In this document: piece after piece, positions 27,888 to 64,000 of the stretch
How the letters are laid out: every line of letters begins with the position of its first letter
How positions within the stretch are numbered: position 1 is the first letter of the stretch
Origin: Perca fluviatilis
Taxonomy: Eukaryota > Chordata > Actinopteri > Perciformes > Percidae
DNA length: 64,000 nt
Assembly: GCF_010015445.1 (NCBI RefSeq)
Contig: NC_053126.1
Location: 7,178,249 to 7,242,248 of the forward strand
Direction of reading: 5' to 3'
The notes under the pieces: generated by a model
The model's database searches: none
Told to the model about the DNA's origin: nothing
The model's input: the letters and a program-made list of their open reading frames with translations, nothing else
Position numbers and translations under genes: made by a program

Positions 27888-29140
27888 AACGTATTTAAAC
27901 CAACCTTTGCTCGATTTTCTGTTACTTCTTGACTGTTTGACTGTTACTTCATGTCATGTGCAGGGACAGGTAGGAGTCAGCAGGGGTGGAGAAGGAGGGA
28001 GACACAAACACACACACACACACACAGTCATACATACTTTGTCCTCGCTGTGTTACAGACAATAGGACAGACAGACAGACAGACAGACAGGAAGCGTGAC
28101 ACGGTAGCGTACAGTATTGTCACCACTGTGAATCATCTGTGTAGGTGAAAGTGACAGGTGGGTGGGGTCACATTGGTAGTAATTGGACTGTTACGCTTAG
28201 ACACACACACACTTACCAGAAACAGGGGCAGAGGTGACGTGTGATTTTGTCTATTTGTGTGTGTGTGTAGTACTTTTAACCTAATAAGGGCCCAGTGCAG
28301 ATTAAAATTTTCTCAGGAGGAAGTGGGAAATTTTGGGGGGGGGTGTTAGTGGTTTGACAGAGACATGTTAGATCAAGGTCACGGTTAAAGTTACAGTTAG
28401 CATTTCATTTTAGAGTTAGGATAAACGTTTCGTATGTAGCACATATTCAAATACTAGAAATAATACAAGAAAGCAGGAGGAAAGACATACAAGGGGTGTG
28501 AAAATACTTGACTTGAAAGCCCTTCTGACCTAGTGCACAAAGAAGAGATTTAAAAGATGACTTTTAAACAAGGAATGCCATTGTTCACTACACACTGGCT
28601 GAAATATCACCTTTCTTCAATGGATGAGGCAACACTGATCCAGGTGGGTGTACTTGCTTTAAATGGATGACTCACGTGTTTGACAAACATATTGCGCGCA
28701 CGTTATATTTGCAGTCACATTGGAGCAAAGGCCGGGCTGAATGCTTCCATTGAGACTATTGTCTTTAGAAACAGAGCTAGGATTAAAGGGGTGGGACCGG
28801 CATGTGGCACAAATCAGAGGTAGTATTTAAACAGGAACCCTACACCCTTTTCACACAGTCTTACACAGAGCCGTTTATCCAAACTGTTGTAGAGTTGCAG
28901 CACAAATTGATGTAACTTTCTTCTTGCTGGAACCACAAGTTTAAAAGTTCAACTGTTTGCAAATGTCATCGTGTTTTCAAGTCATTGTTGCGGAACACTT
29001 CATTCCTTGACACACACGGGAAGAAAGTCTGGTCCCAAAAAATAAGGTCCTAAAACTGTCACCTTGCATACTTTACTGCCCCGCTGCTTTACTACTCGCA
29101 GGGTTGACTTAGTTATATTGTAAGCCAAGTTTGTACTAGT
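27888..29140. other. Intergenic; simple repeats only
   Basis: Contains short CA tracts and a (CAGA)n run at about 28066-28090. No coding signal was seen. Confidence 0.5.
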
Positions 29141-29155
29141 AAAGGTAAAACTCCT

Positions 29156-29274
29156 GCGGGACCTTGGTGTATCTGATTACTGTTAATTTTTTGTTGTTGT
29201 TATATCTATGTCTCCCACTGTTTTGTAACTGAAAAAGTATAAATAAATCATAAAAAAAAAAAAAAAAAAAAAAA
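29156..29274 (+). mobile_element. Poly(A) retro-insertion with 15-bp target-site duplication
   Basis: Direct repeats AAAGGTAAAACTCCT at 29141-29155 and 29275-29289 bracket a roughly 95-base body that ends AAATAAATCAT followed by about 24 A residues. This is the signature of LINE-machinery retrotransposition of a 5'-truncated or small polyadenylated RNA. The body resembles a LINE 3' UTR but I cannot name it. Confidence 0.85.
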
Positions 29275-29289
29275 AAAGGTAAAACTCCT

Positions 29290-29829
<540 letters not shown>

Positions 29830-30131
29830 CAACATGCAACATGAGTCAGTGATATACACACTGTGATTGCAATATCTTAATTTCTTTTATAGGTGTGCAA
29901 GTTTTCAATCCTCAACTTTTTGGAGCTTTTCCTAGAAAATGAGATCATTGGTTTAAGCACAAATTGTGGGGTGGCGGGTGAGTCATACGTAGCAGTTTCA
30001 TTCATAGCTTCTCAGTTTTCAGGACATTCCCGACTATTTTGAGAAGTGAAAGGTGAAGTGAGGTGTTCTGTGATTGCGTGCTTATCAGCTGATTTCTGTG
30101 GAGTCCTCTGCTTGGAGTTTTCTGTCCTTTA

Positions 30132-31274
<1,143 letters not shown>

Positions 31275-31461
31275 GGCATGGTGAAGGCACGACCCGCCCT
31301 ACTCTGCCTCTGATTGGTTTACCCTGTTATTCTTACCCTAACCATAACCAATCTCACTCCTCATGCCATAACCTAACCTAACCTAACCCACCCAACCAAC
31401 GAAGGCAACTAGTACTAGCAAATCAGAGGCAAAGTAGGGCGGCTCATGCCTTTGCCATCCT
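31275..31461. mobile_element. MITE related to the 2040-2242 insertion
   Basis: Inverted ends GACCCGCCCTACTCTGCCTC and TTGCCTCTGATTTGC-type sequence surround CCTAACC repeats. A partial relative lies at about 41525-41600. Confidence 0.6.
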
Positions 31462-31744
31462 AAGAAAGATCCCACTGTTCTCCCCGCTCACGACCACACA
31501 ACTAACCAATCAGAAGCTAGGAGGACTTAACTCTTAGGAAACCACAGAGAGGGGATGTACAGGTTATTGATCTTTGGTTAACAGCTAATACTCAGAACTG
31601 GCATGTGTAAAAGTGCCATCTAGTTTTAAACTCGGGGGCGTGCAGATTTGAACAGCACAACTGCACACCTTCAAATCTGTCCAAGATCTCTACAGTCAAA
31701 ACTTTTATTGAAAGCTGTGATCGTGGTTTAATACAGAGAAAAAA

Positions 31745-31770
31745 CACACACACACACACGCACGCACGCA

Positions 31771-31840
<70 letters not shown>
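31745..31840. repeat. (CA)n array with CG interruptions
   Basis: CA repeat with several CACG units in its left third. Confidence 0.95.
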
Positions 31841-31843
<3 letters not shown>

Positions 31844-32304
31844 ATTTTAGTATCGTTGCAGTACCAGGAACCCATTCAAATGTTTACGCACACATAACCA
31901 GACTTCCCTGAAGAGAGGAACCGCGATAAAAGCAACACATACAGACCACAAGATGACGGAGGAGATGACTGAGGGCTCCTGCAGCAGCCACAGTAACACA
32001 TCACAAAGGTAGAAAGTGTAAAGGTAATGCCATCTCTCTCTCTCTCACACACACACACACACTCACACACACACAGTATACACGGGTGTGTGTGTGTGTG
32101 TTCCTGGGGTTGGCAGTTCTTTTAATATTTCCTGTGGTTATCTTGCTCAAACACTAAGGAGAACCTCCTCTGCTGTTACTACTGTGAAGAAGGAGGAGGA
32201 GGAAGGGGGAAAAGCAAAGAGCAGTGAAAAAAAAAAAAACACACCCAATGTCTGCAAACGCAACAACACTCATGCAGCGGCCTCACTGTTGTTAAGTAGA
32301 ATAA

Positions 32305-32327
32305 TTTATTGCAGTTCTTTATTTATT
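32305..32327 (-). terminator. Possible distal clec16a poly(A) signals
   Basis: Three AATAAA motifs on the minus strand (32305-32310, 32318-32323 and 32322-32327) form the strongest cluster downstream of the clec16a stop. They imply a 3' UTR of about 4 kb running through several transposons. A nearer non-canonical site is possible. Confidence 0.3.
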
Positions 32328-32970
32328 CTCTGTTTCAGTTCATTAACAATAATTACAGGTTTAAAAGCAAAAAAGCATTTACAGAGCGTACAAATATTAC
32401 ATCCACACACACTACAATCAGAGACAATAATGGAAGTGTCACACGTCATGTCAGCACACCAGTGATCACCACTATCATTCGTCTGCTATTTACAGTAGCA
32501 AGATGGAAAGAGACAGACTCAAAAAGAAAAGTATTGCTCTGAATGTCACCTTTATAAACTATTTTGATGACTGTAACTGAGTTAAAAAGAAAAAGAAAAA
32601 AAAAAAGAAGATCCGCATTGAGTCTTCAGCTGTAAGATAACGGCATAGAAAAGAGCAGGAAAGCAAAGGCGAAAGAGAAAAGAGGAAGGAGTTAATAAAA
32701 GGATGAGGCGATAGAATATGTTCCAAAGAATTGGTGACGCTGCTTTTGTTCCTAAGATTTACATATCAAGTCATTAATTAATGGAGAGAAAAAAAAAAAA
32801 AAAGAGAAATACACTGATCCCATTCAAAACGATCAACTAACACCCAGAAATAAGTTGTTTGTTACATTCATGTCTCCCCCTCACTGGTTAGCTCTTTAGA
32901 TTATTGCAGTAGTAAAGCTTTATTCAGCTGGTTAAAGGAGGAGGGGTTAGCCCCTCTACACTGACCTTAA

Positions 32971-33510
32971 AGGTCCCATGACATGCTGCTTTTTGGATGC
33001 TTTTATATAGACCTTCGTGGTCCCCTAATACTGTATCTGAAGTCTCTTTCCCGAAATTCAGCCTTGGTGCAGAATTACAGCCACTAGAGCCAGTCCCACA
33101 ATGAGCTTTACTTAGTATGTGCCATTTCTGTGTCTGTAGCTATTGAGGAGGAGAGAGGGGGGGCAAGGTGGAGGGTGGGGGTGTGGCCTTGACCAACTGC
33201 CACTTTGCTTGTTTGCAAGCCATGATGTCTCTCTCTCTCTCTCTCTCTCTTTCTCTCATGGGTGGGCCAAATTCTCTGGGCGGGCAAAGCAGAGAAAGGG
33301 GAGGTAACCTTGCTCCTTATGACCTCATAAGGAGAAGATTCCAGATCGGCCCATCTGAGCTTTCATTTTCTCAAAGGCAGAGCAGGATACCCAGGGCTCG
33401 GTTTACACCTATCACCATTTCTAGCCACTGGGGGACCATAGGCAGGCTGGGGGAACGCATATTAATGTTAAAAAACCTCCATAAAGTGACATTTTCATGC
33501 CATGGGACCT
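32971..33510. mobile_element. TTAA-flanked DNA transposon, copy 1 (540 bp)
   Basis: Inverted ends AGGTCCCATGACATG and CATGCCATGGGACCT are bounded by TTAA at 32967-32970 and 33511-33514. It contains a CT microsatellite at about 33229-33256. A second copy in inverted orientation lies at 62557-63260. TTAA duplication suits piggyBac or Kolobok; no transposase is present. Confidence 0.85.
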
Positions 33511-33514
33511 TTAA

Positions 33515-34152
33515 AGCAACACTATGTAACTTTTCCCGCTTCAGTCCCCCCTACAGATTGTCTCATTGGAACTACAGTGTGGACAGTTGCTTTAAAACAA
33601 CATCTGAAGAAATGAATGTTGGTTTTTCCACGAGTGCTTTTGTTTCTTGGGGACTGTCACTACCCGATGTGAGTAGAGTGCAGATGTGAGTTGCGCATGC
33701 GACAGACAACGACAGATTTCGCTCAGATCCGTTTTGCGGTTAGCCACAGAAGAATGAGATAGGTACATTACATAGGAGTAATTGATTATTTAGCGTAAGG
33801 CATCACATTTTCGCGGCATGATCCCTGATGTCAGCTCTAGATTACAGGCGGAAGTAGCCTACAAGAACCTGCTAACGGGAGACTTCTGTAACGTCAATGC
33901 AATAAAAATGGACCCACATGACGAAGTTCGTTCTCTGCCGGCTACAAGTTAGCAATCAAACACAACAAAGGCTGTCACTTGAATGGCGTTTTGAGCTAAC
34001 GTTAGCAATCAAACGACCATAGGTAGCTACAACCTTTTGCCGGATCCCTTGTAAACCGTGTAAACCTGAGCGTGCGCGACTCACATCTGCCCTCGACTCA
34101 CACCGGGTAGTGACTTTGAGAGGACAATGCAACTTTGCAACACTATGCTTTA
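33515..34152. mobile_element. Inverted-repeat element directly beside the TTAA transposon
   Basis: Left sequences (AAGCAACACTATGTAAC, CACTACCCGATGTGAGTAGA, CAGATGTGAGTTGCGCATGC) recur inverted on the right (GCGCGACTCACATCTGCC, CACCGGGTAGTGACTT, GCAACACTATGCTTTA). Confidence 0.65.
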
Positions 34153-34331
34153 GGTTTTTTTGGGGGGTAACATCCAAATCATACTCCTACTCGTCTTTCC
34201 TGGAGAACGGGTATTATATGGTTTACCAATATTATTAAAAAAAATGTCCCACATTGTTCTCAGCATCGTGTTTTCATCAAATTATAGACAGGATGAACCC
34301 AAAAGTAATCTGAGTTTTCAGAGCATGTTTT

Positions 34332-34760
34332 TGGTGCGTTCCAGTTGAACTGGGAAGTCAAAGTTTCGGAGTTCCCAGTCGGATACGGCAATCGGAACGC
34401 CCCCTGAAAGTCGGATTTCCCACTCGGAGAGTCTGGAGAACCCCGTGAACCCCCCCCCCCCGACATCACGAGTCAGCATGGCTGCTCCGAGCATCAGCAG
34501 TAGTGAAAGCTGTATCAATATACCGTTTGTTAGCACTTCTGTCTTATTTGTGTCTCATTAAATCAGTCGTGGACACAGTACTGTCCATCTTCCATCTGTG
34601 AACATGTTGCTACGGCATTTGTACGCGCAAAATACAGCATAATGGATTGTTATCAACCCGTTAGATAGAATGGTTTTTACGAGTCGTTACCAGAACACGA
34701 ATCAACTCGGGTGTGAGGGCACTCCCAGTTCCGACCTCCGAGGTAAATGGAACGCGACAT
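34332..34760. mobile_element. MITE with GTGCGTTCCA-type ends
   Basis: The left end GGTGCGTTCCAGTTGAACTG pairs with the right end GGTAAATGGAACGCGACAT. The interior has a C run at 34450-34460. Confidence 0.55.

Positions 34761-64000
<29,240 letters not shown>

Noticed and set aside
31275..31461. CCTAACC tracts as interstitial telomere repeats
   Set aside because: The tracts lie inside MITEs with inverted ends, are irregular, and recur in the same element context at 2040-2242 and 41525.

Overview
The window is vertebrate nuclear DNA, almost certainly from a spiny-rayed (percomorph) teleost. The evidence is the presence of introns with GT-AG sites, a clear socs1 gene beside a clec16a gene, many long (CA)n, (GA)n and (CT)n arrays, and a dense mix of fish-type transposons (hAT, PIF/Harbinger and TTAA-type MITEs, L2/Rex-like and other LINEs, tRNA-derived SINEs). 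It holds two protein-coding genes that I can support, and most lesser open frames are repeats or antisense shadows.

Left part (1 to about 24.3 kb): no host gene recognised. It is AT-rich with transposon remnants: a composite MITE (1723-2424), a non-LTR retrotransposon between two CT arrays (3140-5718), an interrupted repeat (8001-8775), an L2-like LINE 3' part (10400-11125), a degenerate repeat field (11430-12660), a long inverted-repeat transposon (14396-15043), a TTAA element (16702-16910) and a tRNA-derived SINE (22336-22690).

Middle (24.3-27.9 kb, + strand): socs1, suppressor of cytokine signalling 1. It has a promoter with ISRE, GAS, GC-box and TATA matches, a non-coding exon 1 with upstream ORFs, a 1.27 kb intron and a single coding exon (235 aa). 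Its 3' UTR carries a hAT MITE with a perfect 8-bp target-site duplication.

Intergenic part (27.9-36.4 kb): two very long CA arrays, a poly(A) retro-insertion with 15-bp target-site duplication, and several MITEs. Part of it may be clec16a 3' UTR.

Right part (36.4-64 kb, - strand): the 3' half of clec16a. Fourteen consecutive exons were placed by splice signals and by unbroken reading phase (795 codons plus stop); the 5' half lies beyond the right edge. Its introns hold nested transposons, a 131-bp-arm hairpin and dinucleotide arrays that touch splice sites. The two genes are convergent, as they are in mammals, where CLEC16A and SOCS1 are immune-related neighbours. SOCS1 damps JAK/STAT signalling, while CLEC16A acts in endosomal and mitophagy control, so the link is positional rather than one pathway. 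No bacterial-type or CRISPR-like system is present. The most notable signals are the hairpin, the splice-site repeats, the socs1 promoter and uORFs, and the nested transposons.
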